A DNA stretch of 64,000 bases from Adineta ricciae (GCA_905250025.1 CAJNOJ010000269.1:1-64000), one strand, 5' to 3'; positions 13,139-25,016 are shown, numbered from the stretch's first letter. Notes: generated by a model from the sequence alone, not told the origin. A program made the numbers and translations.

Positions 13139-14248
13139 CGTACTAGATCTAAAATGTTCTTCTAAGAATAATAAAAAAAAGGGTCAGTGTGGGTGAATGA
13201 GTGTCGAGCAAATCCATCAGCTCGCACTCATTCTCGTAACCTCCATTCACTACTAAATCTAAAATCGCCGTGCAAAATTTAGCGACGTTATGTAAAATAG
13301 AGACCTACAGCTGTCATAGATGGGTAGTCTAAGTGGAATACACCCACGCCCTCTCTCTGTATTTTCCTGGAGCTGAAGAACTAGCGTGGCATGGCAAGTT
13401 TAGTGGTCATGACTGATACGGGCAGCAGATACAAAACGATCAAGCGAAGAAACACAGAAATGCTCAACTTTTATAAAAAGAAAAAAAAACGGAGAAAACT
13501 TCACTAAGAGTCAGCAAAGGCACAGTGGATCTCGCTCATCTTCGAACTCGACCGAGATATTGATGGAATAATACTATGCATCAAATCTCGTGACAATTGG
13601 ATTGATCTTTTAGGAGTTACCGGATTAACTGTCGGACATGGTGACTAATTCTATAGTGTACTTGCGTTTTGAGTACACAAAAAGGACTTAAAAGAGAATG
13701 GAAAGCAAAGTAGTGGGAAATAATCGGAGATGAATGATAATTGCCGAGACAATTAAAATAGATTCCGACTGTTCCAGATCCCAATATCATAAACTATCAC
13801 ATCTGTTTCGCTAAAGTGTTACAAGCCGTGTGCTCTCACTTCCTTTATATAATGATAAAAAGGCACATACGCCTATTTTTTTCTGCTTCAAATGTATACA
13901 AAAGGACCACGTGTTTTACCGTTCGAAATGGCAAATAGTTTCTTCCTACTACCTACCGTTTTATTCTTTGCATCAAAATGGATTTATTATCTCAACAGAA
14001 CAGAAACACACTTTCTCTTAATGTATTTTGCATTTACTTTTCTCAAAAAGCCTTTTTGATGTTCTAGATAACAGGAAGAATAAAAAATATAATTACACGT
14101 AGTCAAAGAAAAATATGTATATCTCCGCCCAAGGTTAATTTAATACTTCATTTTTCCTGGAATTTCTTCACACTGTTGCGATTTTATCGCATAGTTATAC
14201 GAGACGCCAGTCTCTGATTGCTTAATATATACTACGGAAATTGAACTT
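13139..14248. other. Upstream region of DUF4419 copy A
   Basis: No supported gene. It is colinear with 20726-21844. A hairpin lies at 13195-13233. Open frames here are short and not conserved in frame between the copies. Confidence 0.5.
13195..13233. promoter_or_regulatory. Hairpin just upstream of DUF4419 copy A
   Basis: GAATGAGTGTCGAGC and GCTCGCACTCATTC face each other across a 10-base loop: a 14-bp stem with one bulged T. It sits 57 bases upstream of the start codon, so it may be in the 5' leader. Copy B has the same structure at 20783-20821 with one stem base changed. Function is unknown. Confidence 0.5.
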
Positions 14249-14319
14249 ATGAGACAAGATTCGACTGAGAAAACTACAAGTATGTCTCACGCAAAGATGT
14301 TCATTGCGATCAAAAATCT

Positions 14320-14633
14320 ACGTAGGATACCTTCGGGCAGGATTCGACATTTTCTTGACCGGATTGGTTTTAGCGTAGGTTCCAATCAAACCAACACTGG
14401 TTCCAAGTACAACTTGATGAGCTCTATCGCGGTTTCAAAAATAAAATTTCCAGAAAACCTCTTTCTTCACCCTCAAAGCCTAAAAAACCTGAAAAAAAAA
14501 ACGAAACTAGAGAAAAACCAGGACGGATTCGTTTTACAACCAGCCACCGCGATGCTAACACTGGTTCCAGATCAAACTCGACGAGCTCTATCGGTTTCAA
14601 TCATAAAAAATTTTCACCCTCACACCCTCAATA
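14320..14633. other. Non-colinear stretch with internal direct repeat
   Basis: Copies A and B separate right after a shared GATCAAAAATCT (A 14319, B about 21915). Here AACACTGGTTCCA recurs at about 14393 and 14558, each followed by related sequence (GAGCTCTATCG), so it holds two diverged direct units. It ends in a CACCCTCACACCCTCA tract at 14615-14630. A 148-codon frame at 14249-14695 runs through it but has no recognisable domain and is not kept in copy B. Confidence 0.45.
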
Positions 14634-15092
14634 ATGCTAGAAGAATTAAAAACACATTTAAACTCAAAACATCATGTTCATTGGCAGTGCATTAATCCAA
14701 ATAGTAATTTGAACATTATCACAAATTTCTTGAGTCATTTTGAGAATTCTTCTATTGGTCTCAATGGATCTATCATCGCGCATGATCCAAATGCTCAAAA
14801 GGTATTTAATAACTGGCTGCTTTCTCATTCGACTATTTTAAATAAAATTATTATCGAAACTGATTTTCCCTTCTTACGTCCATATATACTGGAAGAAAAT
14901 CAATATAATCCCATAAGTGGCATTGCAACTACCACACAGTATATAGTTAATGTTTTGCGCATGAAAAATATGAACACAACAAAAATGATCGACCATACAA
15001 ACACCAATATTAGGCACGTGTATTCGTTATATCAATCAAATAATCACCAAGGGTCATCATATCTGCTTGCTTCTGATAGTCTTGTTTCATAA
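14634..15092 (+). pseudogene. TatD-family metal-dependent DNase, C-terminal fragment
   Basis: About 152 residues match the C-terminal half of TatD hydrolases: SSIGLNGSIIAH (the barrel strand usually read as IGxxG), then the signature IIIETDFPFLRP, and a closing segment with MIDHTNTNIRHVYSL like the family's T..N...lF helix. The N-terminal metal-binding His motif and most of the barrel are missing. The fragment begins three bases after the CACCCTCACACCCTCA tract, so the 5' part was probably lost at that junction. TatD enzymes are 3'-5' exonucleases or Mg-dependent DNases of about 260-300 residues; this piece cannot be active alone. Confidence 0.65.
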
Positions 15093-15218
15093 TGTTCTTA
15101 AACTCTGCATATTCATATGTCAAATAAAGAATGATAATAAATAAAATAATCACGCTTTCTAAGAGTAGTTTTACGTTTGAAATGTTTTCGAAAACAGTTC
15201 GTAAACCACATTGCATAG

Positions 15219-15785
15219 TTTCACATTATTAGAAGAGGTATAGCTGAAGGCGAACTATTAGTAAGGATAAGGTCACAAACAAAGAAAGATGATACAGATA
15301 AGAAGACGATTTTCTTCACCACAAAGTACTATGGACAAGAATCTATCATTTTTGCATCTTGTATTAAGAAAGCCTGTCACCAAATGATTCCGAACTTGTC
15401 AATCCAATTCGCCTTTAGAAAACATATAAGTCTTAAGAATATGTTTCTACCTATTATAGAAGGGATTGACGAGAATAGAAAGAAAAAGAACTTAATATAT
15501 TCAATACCATGTCGGGATTGCGAAAAAGTATATATTGGAGAAACCAGTCGAATGAGAGATACACGGATAAGAGAACATAAATCAAATGTTAGATCAATAA
15601 ATGAAAAATCGAAATTAGTTGAACATATTCTAGAGCATAAAGATGAATTTGACTTTGACAATACTAACATTTTATCACATGAGACTAATTGGAGAAAACA
15701 CGTAATAAAAGAAAGCATATTAACTAATAAAACACGAGGAAAATCGATTGACGAAACGAAACGTATCATCCAGGTACTCGACTAA
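15219..15785 (+). mobile_element. Penelope-like retroelement fragment, GIY-YIG endonuclease end
   Basis: The frame is open from 15219 to the stop at 15783-15785. It encodes a linker with IRSQTKKDD and TKYYGQES, then IYSIPCRDCEKVYIGETS, a GIY-YIG-type core preceded by a CRDC zinc-knuckle-like pair. After it come the R..EH helix (TRIREHKSNVR) and VEHILEHKDEFDF. This is the order at the C-terminus of endonuclease-bearing Penelope-like elements. The reverse transcriptase is absent, so it is a 5'-truncated copy, the usual outcome of target-primed integration. It lies in the part of copy A that has no counterpart in copy B. A free-standing GIY-YIG gene is a less likely alternative. Confidence 0.7.
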
Positions 15786-16281
15786 AAAGTAATAGTAGTG
15801 CAGGAGAACTTAATCATAAATCTTCCACCGAACATCAAGGTTGAGATTACTCACGCTGATACTGTGTACTTTTAAATTTCTTCTTTACATTCTATTTCTT
15901 TCATCAATACATTTTGCTGATGTTGTGAGATGTGATCCACATAACATCAATGTCGACACCCTCCACATCAATATATATATAACAAAACAGTCATTTAATA
16001 TCAAACTGACATTTATTTAATAATTCAATTTTCTTTGTAGGTAAGCATGGTGATTGGAAATAATATCATTCTTTCTTTGTTCGAATTAGAAATTAAACGG
16101 AATGATATCTAATGGAAAGCAGAATATCATAATAATCAACAACATAAATAATATTACTATCATCAATGAAACGAACGCAAAACTGACAATAACACATTTT
16201 CGATTTTCTTTGTCTTTTTCTTTTTGTTTTCGTAATAAAAATTCCTGATGATGAGCTCAGATAGAGCTTGAAAGCTTGAAT
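15786..16281. other. Gene-free stretch before scaffold join 2
   Basis: No supported gene, RNA or repeat family recognised. Short AT runs only. Confidence 0.4.
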
Positions 16282-16380
16282 CTCTCTTTTATTTCTGATC
16301 GAAATAAGACTCATGATTTTTACGGCAGTTCTCTCTTTATTGTCTCATATTTTACCTACTGCTCTCTCTTCTTCCTTTAT
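16282..16380. repeat. 99-bp contig-end overlap, repeated at 22360-22458
   Basis: Bases 16282-16380 recur at 22360-22458, each time next to an N (16381 and 22359). The sequence at 16380 therefore continues naturally at 22459. The material between, 16382-22358, looks placed into a gap of one contig chain. Confidence 0.85.
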
Positions 16381-16381
16381 N
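16381..16381. other. Single-N scaffold join 2
   Basis: Single N; on its right, sequence resumes abruptly inside the RNF213-like coding region, equivalent to base 8346. Confidence 0.9.
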
Positions 16382-17657
16382 AATTGCTTCAAATTTCTGG
16401 ATTGAATGTAGCTGCTCTACGTGATCTCTATGTCAATCGTAATCAAACATGGATCAATGTATTTCTTCAAAACTCTCGGAATGAACAAACGCAAAATGTT
16501 CGTCGATTGTTGATTCTGCCAACACCCTTGTTCGAATGTCGAGAACAATTTCAACGAACGATGAGTATAATGAATGAAATCACGAAAATAAATGAATTAC
16601 GTCAGATGATTCATACATGTGGTACGTCGCAACAGTTCAGTTATGCTGTACTTTGTTGGTTCATTCAATATTATTGTCGTTTCGTGCAGCCAAACACGGA
16701 CATCGATAAAACATTTATTCAACTAATCGAACATGATCTTAAACAAGAATTGATTCAATCATTTACACTCGTGGGTTATCGTCTGATTCTTTCGTTATGT
16801 TCGAATTTCTCACCAAATTCTTATTTTCATCTACAACCGGAAATGGTAGCTAACCAAATCCATAAACGCTTACTTGCTCTCAACGTTGTGGCTGTATTTC
16901 TTTCGTTTAAAATACATCGCAAAATAACATTCTTCGAACATTTGCTTTTCAACGAACAACGACAAGTGCCTAACAACTATTTGCAACATCTTTCGTCGAT
17001 GTGTTTACCAGGTTTGACTATCAGTGATCCAGTTATCACGCAAATGATCGATGTTCGAACACAAGTTCAAGATCGACTTAAGCGTGGAATTGTTCATGCC
17101 GGTGGCAAATTCATTTTTCAATGTTCACGCGATTGTCCTTGGATGTTTTATTTTCAAGATTGTGGTGTACCGAACGATCGATTTATCTGTCCGCTCTGTC
17201 GAAAACCGATCGGAGCTGAACGGTACAATGTTCTGATCGTGCGTGATCCTCCGCAAATCCAACTTCCAGTTAATGAAGGTCTTGGTATCATTAATCAACG
17301 GATAGAACAATATCATCAAACAAATCGTCTTGGTTATCATAATATTAAAACTGCGGAAACCAGTGCATTTGGTGAAAAATCTGATCATCTCAATCGACCT
17401 GTTTCGTTTCGTTTCATTCATATGCTGACTCATGGTCTCCTTCTTTTCTTACATGATTCAGATTATTTAAGTAATGATGATTTAATTAAAGGTTTAAAAT
17501 TATCCAGTAATACACATTTTCGTGATCATTTCGAAAAAGACTACACACTTCTTGCTCAAGTATCAACTGATCAACAACAAAGTTACTTATGGTTGTATAA
17601 ACTTCTTAACCATCTTGTACACGACGACTTTGCTCGGTGTGGTGTGTTCAGAAGTAA
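16382..17657 (+). pseudogene. RNF213-like fragment, second version, RZ-finger region
   Basis: Open frame equivalent to 8346-9842 of the first version, less the overlap, ending at the N at 17658. It contains the complete RZ-type finger (C-x3-C..C..CPLCRKPIG, about 17120-17215) and flanking segments with few residue changes. It has no promoter, start or AAA module of its own. The break on both sides is an N, so I read it as a piece of an allelic or homeologous gene, not as a degenerated gene. Confidence 0.8.
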
Positions 17658-17658
17658 N
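17658..17658. other. Single-N scaffold join 3
   Basis: The left side equals base 9842 of the first RNF213-like gene and the right side equals base 10976, so about 1.13 kb of the second version is unassembled here. Confidence 0.88.
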
Positions 17659-18329
17659 CGAGTGGAAAAGATCATGCATCCGAAACAACACCTATTCATA
17701 CATTTGTTGAACATCATATTTATGCTCATGCATGTTTGAATGATAATATTCTTCGTCGACCACCGTTTTCTACCATTCAACTACGATACATTATTGATCT
17801 GTATGAAATGTTGGAAGAAACCGCTTTCGATCAAGTCTTGCGTGATTATATCAAGAAAGAATTGGTTGAAGAGACGTTTAGTGTTGACGAACGTCAACGT
17901 GTTCTCGATGAATTTTCTGCTGAAACATTCGAGAAACAGACGATTGCCCCGCCATTGAAATCAGTCGATGCTTGGATCTCCATGCTCAAACGTTTAATGA
18001 TACGAGTATTGAATGCTAATGTTAGTCTTGATGTACCACTTCAATTGTATCTTGAACGAACAGATTTATGGAGTGATCGTGTGACAGATGTTGATCTTGC
18101 TAGTTTTCAAGTTGCCGACAGTGTTCTACTTCAACATACGTACGTGATTTTATGTGGTCTAGAAAAGAAACAACAAGCGAATAATCGTCCAATGTTACAA
18201 CTGAATAAACCAACTGTTCAAACTGTGGAAGGACAACGACAAAAGGCCCAAGCATGGTTCGATGAGACAGCTAAACCAACGATAACACCTAAAGTTGTGT
18301 CCGATAAGAAGCAAAAACTACGCGTCTAA
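17659..18329 (+). pseudogene. RNF213-like fragment, second version, C-terminus
   Basis: Frame equals the last 223 codons of the first version and ends at the same TAA. Over the final 196 residues I count three differences from the first version (A/V, T/S, I/M). Both downstream AATAAA hexamers are conserved. It is incomplete only because of the N at 17658; its reading frame is not damaged. Confidence 0.82.
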
Positions 18330-19413
18330 TGATTTTTTTTCCTTTCTTTCTGACATAATAAACATGAGCTACACAAACAAATAAAAGTGACTACGAAGAA
18401 TAAGTTTCCAAACGAAGAAGATCTTTATGGACTTCTGTTTTAGCATAGTTAAAGACATGCTCATTGTATTAAAAACAACAAGGAATTCATATAGATGTAC
18501 GTTCCGATCTCTCCTCATGCTGGTTCCATGTCGAATAAAATGCCAAAATGATTTTACATCATATAATTCTCAGAAAACATAGATGTGTAATTTTAAAGAA
18601 AATTCTATTTACATAAGAGTATATTCTAAACACTCACCCAAAATTTACAACAGAATCATTAAATAATCGGAAATATCAGTGGTTTAAGGAAAGCATTAAT
18701 GCTACTAACTCCTTTTTTCGCTGGAATATGTCGTACATTATGGGTGTATCTAAAACGAAGAAAATGTAGTCGACGATTAAGAATCAATGATCGAATTTAA
18801 ACCTACATTAGCGTCATTATTAACATAACATTTTCGTTGTAGATGCTTAATATATTGTATATTTTATTGTTAGCGAATTAAAGTAGGAAAACAGAAGAAA
18901 GAGAGAATTCGTTAAAAAATATATGCTCAATGACAGACAGATCGATTGAGCATGATTTCTACGCATTTTGTCTTGTTATATGCTCGTTTTTGTTTTCAGT
19001 GAAAGCAAAATCAAATTTGAAAGGTCTTCATAAAATTATATTCTAAGTTTCGATTGATCTATTTTGATTAAAACACATATTTATAAGGATTAGATATCAA
19101 TGTGAAATTTTTATAGAGTGAATATGAGGATATCATTCCATCATGGAATTCCGAGAATCGACTGAAGCGAATTTCATACTGTTTGGCATCGCGGAATAGA
19201 AATCACCTTCAGTGTAGATAGATAAGATATAGTAATATATCGAAATGTTTCGCTCGGAAAATAACGTTAATCCAACAAATACTGTCCGATACAAACAGAA
19301 GAATTATATTCGTGTAATTTAATTAAATGAAAAAAGAAAAGAAAATTTAATTCAATAAAAATGAAGTGCCCACTCTTGTTTGAATATGATTTCTTCTAAG
19401 TTAGAATATTTTA
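18330..19413. other. Region between convergent genes, copy B
   Basis: Holds the 3' ends of the RNF213-like and DUF4419 genes. The first 300 bp match 11648-11945; 18640-19413 have no counterpart in copy A because of the breakpoint at the G-rich tract. No gene is supported. Confidence 0.5.
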
Positions 19414-20725
19414 TTAGAAATATTCGTCTTCAGAAGAGTCTGCTTTCGATTGATGGCCTAATTTTCGTTCTTCTTCTTCTTCTTCGAAAACAGCAAGACT
19501 CATTACTGGTTGATGTTTACCATCGTCTGACGAATGAATTCCATGAAAACCACCAACAACATAACATGATGTTTCTTTGTTATCTTTAGGTATTTCGATT
19601 AATTTCACGGGCACTGAAATGGTATCTAAACCAATTTTTTCCAAAGGTATGCCTTTCGAATTTTGATCAGCCCAATGACAACCAAAACAAAGACGAAGAA
19701 ACCAACCACGGATACAATCTATCTGTATTGTACGAATACTAAGAAAATATACAAGATTACATAATTATAAGATATAAATTTTACTCAACTTACCCTGAAG
19801 GACCAGGCACACCAATTTTGGTATAATCGAAAATAGCATCCCAGAAATTATTATCTACATTACCTTTATACGTTTGAATAAATTGATCCAAAATGGGCAA
19901 GACTCCATCAAGATATTCACGAAAATTTTCTCTAGAGGAATTGTTTTGTGACGAAGGTAGAGTAAATTTTTTCAAATTCTCCGTCTTTTCGCGTAGTAAT
20001 TCCCAATCTTGTAATGTACCTTTAAAATGTACATTTCGTATTCCACACCCACACACTAATTGAGTGTAGTCAAAATATTTTTTGAAAGTATGCATAATGC
20101 ATACGGACGACAGAAGTTTTTCAACATATTTCGTTGTTGAAAAATTTGATGTAAGTATATCAACAATATTATTTTTTACGTGTTTACCGATTTCGACTTG
20201 CATTCCATTCAAGAAATTCGGCCAACTAAAATAATAGATTTGTTTTCCATTTACTAAACTTATTGGGCGAAAGAAAAACGTTTTTATTACTCACTCGGGT
20301 TCCATAGCATCTATTGCAACAACAAGTTCTTTCTTGCCTGTATGTTCAACAAACAAATCCCGCATCTGTTCGGCATGATCAACAACATAGCGAGCATAGT
20401 AAATATTGATCATAAGCCAAATGTCATCAGGCGATAAGACGATATCTTCATGTGCATTATAAGCGGCTAAATAAGCTTCAAATAAAGCATGACCCCCCTG
20501 AATGATATGTGTATGAGGTCCATTTGCTTGGAAATAAGCTTGTCGATATTTGTTTTTATTCGAGAAGCTTTTGAAGTCATCATAAACTCTTGACGCTTGT
20601 ATCGATTTAGCCCAATATTGTTCCGATATGGATGAGTTCTTGTATTTACATCTACTAACCTTTTGATTACTGCTCGTGGCGAGCGATTGCGGTTCAAGAT
20701 CACGGATACGAACTGTATGATACAT
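19414..20725 (-). CDS. DUF4419-domain protein, copy B, complete
   Basis: Exons 20725-20295, 20225-19794 and 19738-19414; introns of 69 and 55 bp at the same places and phases as in copy A; 395 residues. It carries the same DUF4419 landmarks (LSPDDIWLMI, EHTGKKELVV, FSTTKYVEK, DWELLREKTE). After VPVKLIEIP it continues with a Gly/His-containing segment and a C-terminal acidic tail with a run of six Glu, ending DSSEDEYF. Family members occur in fungi, bacteria and some invertebrates; activity is unknown. The start is the ATG shared with copy A; an in-frame TTG further upstream was not used. In exon 1 I count eight differences from copy A in 143 residues. Confidence 0.82.
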
Positions 20726-21915
20726 CGTACTAGATCTAAAATGTTCTTCCAAGAATAAGAAAGAAAGGGTCAGAGTGTGAGTGAATGAGTGTCAAGCAAA
20801 TCCATCAGCTCGCACTCATTCTCGTAACCTCCATTCACTACTAAATCTAAAATCGCCGTGCAAAATTTACCGACGATATGTAACATAGAGACCTACAGCT
20901 AGTCGATGGGTGGTCTAAGTGGAATACATCCACGCCCTCTCTCTGTATTTTCCTGGACCTGAAGAACTAGCATAGCATGGCAAGTTTAGTGGTCATAGCT
21001 GGTACGGGCAGCAGATACAAAACGATCAAGCGAAGAAACACAGAAATGTTCAACTTTTATAAAAAAAAAAAAAAAAAAAAAAAACGGAGAAAACTTCACT
21101 GAGAGTCAGCAAAGGCACAGTGGATCTCGCTCATCTTCCAACTCGACCGAGATATTGATGGAATAATACTATGCACCAAATCTCGTGACAATTGGATTGA
21201 TCTTTTAGGAGTTACCGGATTAACGGTCGGACATGGTGACTAATTCCATAGTGTACTTGCGTTTTGAGTACACAAAAAGGACTTAAAAGAGAATGGAAAG
21301 CAAAGTAGTGGGAAATGATCGGAGATGGATGATAATTACCGAGACAATTAAAATAGGTTCCGACTGTTCCAGATCCCAATATCATAAACTATCACATCTG
21401 TTTCGCTGAAGTGTTACAAGCCGTGTGCTCTCACTTCCTTTATATAACGATAAAAAGGCACATACGCCTATTTTTTTCTGCTTCAAATGTATACAAAAGG
21501 ACCACGTGTTTTACCTTTCGAAATGGCAAATAGTTTCTTCCTACTACCCACCGTTTTATTCTTTACATCAAAATGGATTTATTATCTCAACAGAACAGAA
21601 AAACGCTTTCTCTTAATGTATTTTGCATTTTCTTTTTTCAAAAAAGTCTTTTTGATGTTCTAGATAACAGGAAAAATAAATAATATAATTACACGTAGTC
21701 AAAGAAAAATATGTATATCTCCGCCCAAGGTTAATTCAATACTTCATTTTTCCTGGAATTTCTTCATACTGTTGCGATTTTATCGCATAGTTATACGAGA
21801 CGCCAGTCTCTGATTGCTTAATATATACTACGGAAATTGACCTTATGAGACAAGATTCGACTGAGAAAACTACAAGTATGTCTCACGCACAGATGTTCAT
21901 TGCGATCAAAAATCT
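20726..21915. other. Upstream region of DUF4419 copy B
   Basis: Colinear with 13139-14319. Contains the counterpart hairpin (20783-20821) and an A run of about 25 bases near 21060-21084 that is much shorter and interrupted in copy A. No gene supported. Confidence 0.5.
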
Positions 21916-22149
21916 GCCGCTGTACTCAATGAAAAAGCTCTCTAGGAAACAAAGCTTTAAAAATAAATGCAGACACTTCGGGTTTTATCCGGATGATGTC
22001 ATAATCCCGTTACACCCAGTATTCATCCAAAAGCAGACAATTCCCAACGTTACCAGATGCAGCTGAGGAATGTGAGTGGATTTAGTGTATCCAGCTCGAT
22101 ACCCCCAAAAGGAGTATACTCGGGGAAGCTGAGGAATATGAGCGGATTT

Positions 22150-22212
22150 GGTGTATCCAGTCACCACCCTCACCCACCCCTCACACCCACCCACACCCTC
22201 ACACACCCTTCA
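22150..22212. repeat. Long G-rich tract (GGGTG, TGTGGG, GAGGGTG units)
   Basis: On the minus strand the tract reads as irregular GGGTGTGTGAGGGTGTGGG-type units over about 50 bases. It lies in 21916-22358, the part of copy B that has no counterpart in copy A. The stretch before it also repeats a GAGGAATRTGAGYGGATTTRG unit twice (about 22065-22160). Confidence 0.65.
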
Positions 22213-22358
22213 TGACAAGCAACCACAATTAGATTTGAATTGTTCATTTCGAATATTCGATCAAAGAAAGTGATGTGGTCTCGTTTTACTTTTCTGGTCA
22301 TGAAATTCAGTTCGAGGGAATTCCCAGGTCAAACTCAGCCCATCGGATCCGGTGGGGA

Positions 22359-22359
22359 N
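22359..22359. other. Single-N scaffold join 4
   Basis: The sequence to its right duplicates 16282-16380. Confidence 0.9.
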
Positions 22360-22707
22360 CTCTCTTTTATTTCTGATCGAAATAAGACTCATGATTTTTA
22401 CGGCAGTTCTCTCTTTATTGTCTCATATTTTACCTACTGCTCTCTCTTCTTCCTTTATAAACTAAGAAGTTCCGAAACCACAAACATCTTGTCTCTAATA
22501 GGATGCATTACAATTATGCTTATTGTGAATAAACGCATCCCTCTTTATTAATTAATAAAAGAATATATAATTCACAAAAAGCACGAACATCAATAAGCGA
22601 TAAAATAGAATATATTTTTAGCAGTCTTATTAAGCTCAATGTTGCGACAAAAATTTTATATTTAAACTGAAAAGAACACGCGTCCATATAAAATCAATTG
22701 TATTTTG

Positions 22708-23997
22708 CTAATCCGTGGATGATGAGATAACTTGAATACGTCTACTCCTCCATTTTCTTATACAGAAGTCAACAAAACTAACGAATTTAGGTACGAACAT
22801 TTTCAGCGCAGTAATCAAACCCCCAATTAATCCAAACAATGTATTTACAATGTAAATTGCACTGTTCTTTGTCGTTTTCGTATAACTACATTTGGATGGT
22901 TCACATTCACTATAATATTTTCCATATGTATTGGATGAATTCCATTTTTCAATCATCAATTTTTTGACAATATTTTCAATTGTTGAATCCTTCGAAAAAT
23001 TATTCGATAACGGTTCATTAAGAGGCGTAAAATTGATTGATGCCGATTCACTAAAATAGGATTTTAATCTATTTATACAAGTAATATTATAAAAACATTG
23101 AAGATTCGATTGAAGTAATGCTTCAATTATATAACATCCAACATATAGGCCAGGTATTGAAAAACGTGACGTGCCATAAGAATCAGAGATTGTAGCTGTG
23201 ACAACGCATCTAGGTGATGAATTGCATGTACAGTTATCATATGATCGTACGCGTTTCAAAGTGGCTCCACTTGATCTGTTAAATACATAATTAGTAAAAT
23301 ATCCATTAAGTAGGCTATTACTTTGAGTCATACTTCGTATCATCCTCAATGATATCAAAAAGTTCGCAGTTATAGAGGATATAAATTGAGAAATGGATGT
23401 ATTAGTTTGTGATTCAAATAAGTCTAACGATACTAGAGATGCACTAACATATTGATTTGAATAGAACTGATCTAATTGAGTTGATATTGTCTCATTTACC
23501 AGCGAACATAATGTTTTCAAAGTTTGAAATGTACTCACCGCTATTGTACGAAAATTCATATGGTTTGCATCGGATGAATCTTGTGTGGCAAGACTTTTAA
23601 TCCATTTTTGCGTAACAAAATCACTTTGACATACTTGATGTAAACTATATTGAATATCAATGAATTTTTTATAGTTAATGGATATTTCTGTACAATCACA
23701 TGTTAGTGTTTGACTATGTTTATGATAAAGTGCCGAGTATTTTTGAAGAGATGGTTTTTCAACTTGAATAATTTGTATAATATTGATCAATGAATTATAT
23801 AAGAGAAGAATGGATAAAGATAAAGTTAGAAGAATGATAAATAATCTTGTAGAAATGCGCTGTTTACGAAGTTTATGCTCATCGATGGTTGGAGGAATTG
23901 ATGGAAATAGATTAAAAGTTAGAAGAAAAGCTTTTAATCTTTGATACACTATTCGCGGCAGTTGGTTCATATTGATTGCTAGAAAAGAATTACTCAT
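22708..23997 (-). CDS. Two-TM Cys-rich membrane protein, family member 1
   Basis: 429 residues, ATG at 23997. Short cytoplasmic N-terminus, TM1 about 52-70, a large ectodomain with paired cysteines (TCDCTEIS, HQVCQSDF, CTCNSSPRC, VGCYIIEALL, CFYNITC, CEPSKC) and N-x-S/T sites, then a C-terminal TM at about 381-410 with GLIGGL and a basic tail. Members follow in the same orientation downstream, so this is a local gene family. I know no named function. The two-TM, Cys-rich ectodomain plan with Gly in TM2 resembles DEG/ENaC channels in topology, but the usual N-terminal HG motif is not seen, so that is only a suggestion. A receptor or channel-like surface protein is likely. Confidence 0.65.
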   Translation of the reverse strand: MSNSFLAINMNQLPRIVYQRLKAFLLTFNLFPSIPPTIDEHKLRKQRISTRLFIILLTLSLSILLLYNSLINIIQIIQVEKPSLQKYSALYHKHSQTLTCDCTEISINYKKFIDIQYSLHQVCQSDFVTQKWIKSLATQDSSDANHMNFRTIAVSTFQTLKTLCSLVNETISTQLDQFYSNQYVSASLVSLDLFESQTNTSISQFISSITANFLISLRMIRSMTQSNSLLNGYFTNYVFNRSSGATLKRVRSYDNCTCNSSPRCVVTATISDSYGTSRFSIPGLYVGCYIIEALLQSNLQCFYNITCINRLKSYFSESASINFTPLNEPLSNNFSKDSTIENIVKKLMIEKWNSSNTYGKYYSECEPSKCSYTKTTKNSAIYIVNTLFGLIGGLITALKMFVPKFVSFVDFCIRKWRSRRIQVISSSTD

Positions 23998-24180
23998 GTA
24001 AGATTATGCTATATAATACATATCGTGATTATTTATATTCCAAAGAATTTATCTCATAGCATCAAAATAACATGCTCTTCCTTTAAGCTCATTATGTTTG
24101 AGTTCGTGTAAAATGAATATTATTTTTTCGCAACATTACAGAAGTTTTAACGGTGAAATAAGAAAACTGACAAAATTTCG

Positions 24181-25016
24181 TTAGATAATCAGAGCAAAAC
24201 TATTTTTTGTCTTACCAATTCGTGTACTGGGGCGTCTTTTCATATTGCTTATAAACGTAACCAATCCAGGTACTAAAATTTTCAGAACAGTAGTCAAACC
24301 ACCAAGCAATCCAATTACTGTAGTTACTATATAAAGTACACCATTTTTTGCTAACTTTGTATAAATACATTGTGATAGTTGACATTCATTATAATATTTT
24401 CCATATGTACTGGATGAATTCCATTTTTCAACCATCAATTCTTTGAGAATATTTTCAATTGTTGAATCCTTCAAAAACCTATTGGATAACGATTCATTAA
24501 GAGGTGTAACATTCATTGGTGTAGATTCAGTGAAATAGGATTTTAATGTATTTATGCAATTATTGTCATAAAAACATTGAAGATTCGATTGAAGTAATGC
24601 TTCAATTATATAACATCCAACATATAGACCAGGTATTGAAAAACGTGACGTGCCATAAAAATCAGAGATTGTAGCTGTGACAACGCATATATGTGATAAA
24701 GCACATGTACAATCACCATATTTACGGGGCCATGAACGCGCAGGTCCCCGATAATAGTCATATTCGAACATGAAATTAGTAAATAGTGAAGATACTAAAG
24801 CATTACTTTGAGTAATGTTTCGTATCATAGTAAGTGATGCTAAGAATTCTGCAGTGGTTGATGATTTAAATTGATCAATGAATGTTGTAGTTTGTGATTC
24901 AAATATGTCCTTGGGTGTTACAAATGCACTTATATATTGATTCGAATAGAATTGAGTTAAACGATTCGATATTGTCTCATTTACAAGTGAACATAATGTA
25001 CTTAAACCTTGAAATA
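24181..25016 (-). pseudogene. Two-TM Cys-rich protein, C-terminal fragment
   Basis: The frame matches the C-terminal two thirds of the 26228-27535 gene, including VGCYIIEALLQ, the CIYTKLAKN stretch and the GLLGGL TM. Coding similarity runs to about 25016, then stops at an AAATATATA shared with the inverted segment that follows. TM1 and the first Cys pairs are missing. The break is inside continuous sequence, so it is either a real fold-back rearrangement or a chimeric contig. Confidence 0.7.

Noticed and set aside
14249..14695. 148-codon plus-strand frame
   Set aside because: Runs through a non-colinear junction, diverges completely from the matching frame in copy B after 24 codons, and overlaps the better supported TatD fragment.
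15377..15769. 130-codon minus-strand frame
   Set aside because: Antisense shadow of the Penelope-like endonuclease end.
16382..22358. True tandem duplication of RNF213 and DUF4419
   Set aside because: Both borders are single Ns with overlapping contig ends, so tandem arrangement is not supported by the sequence.
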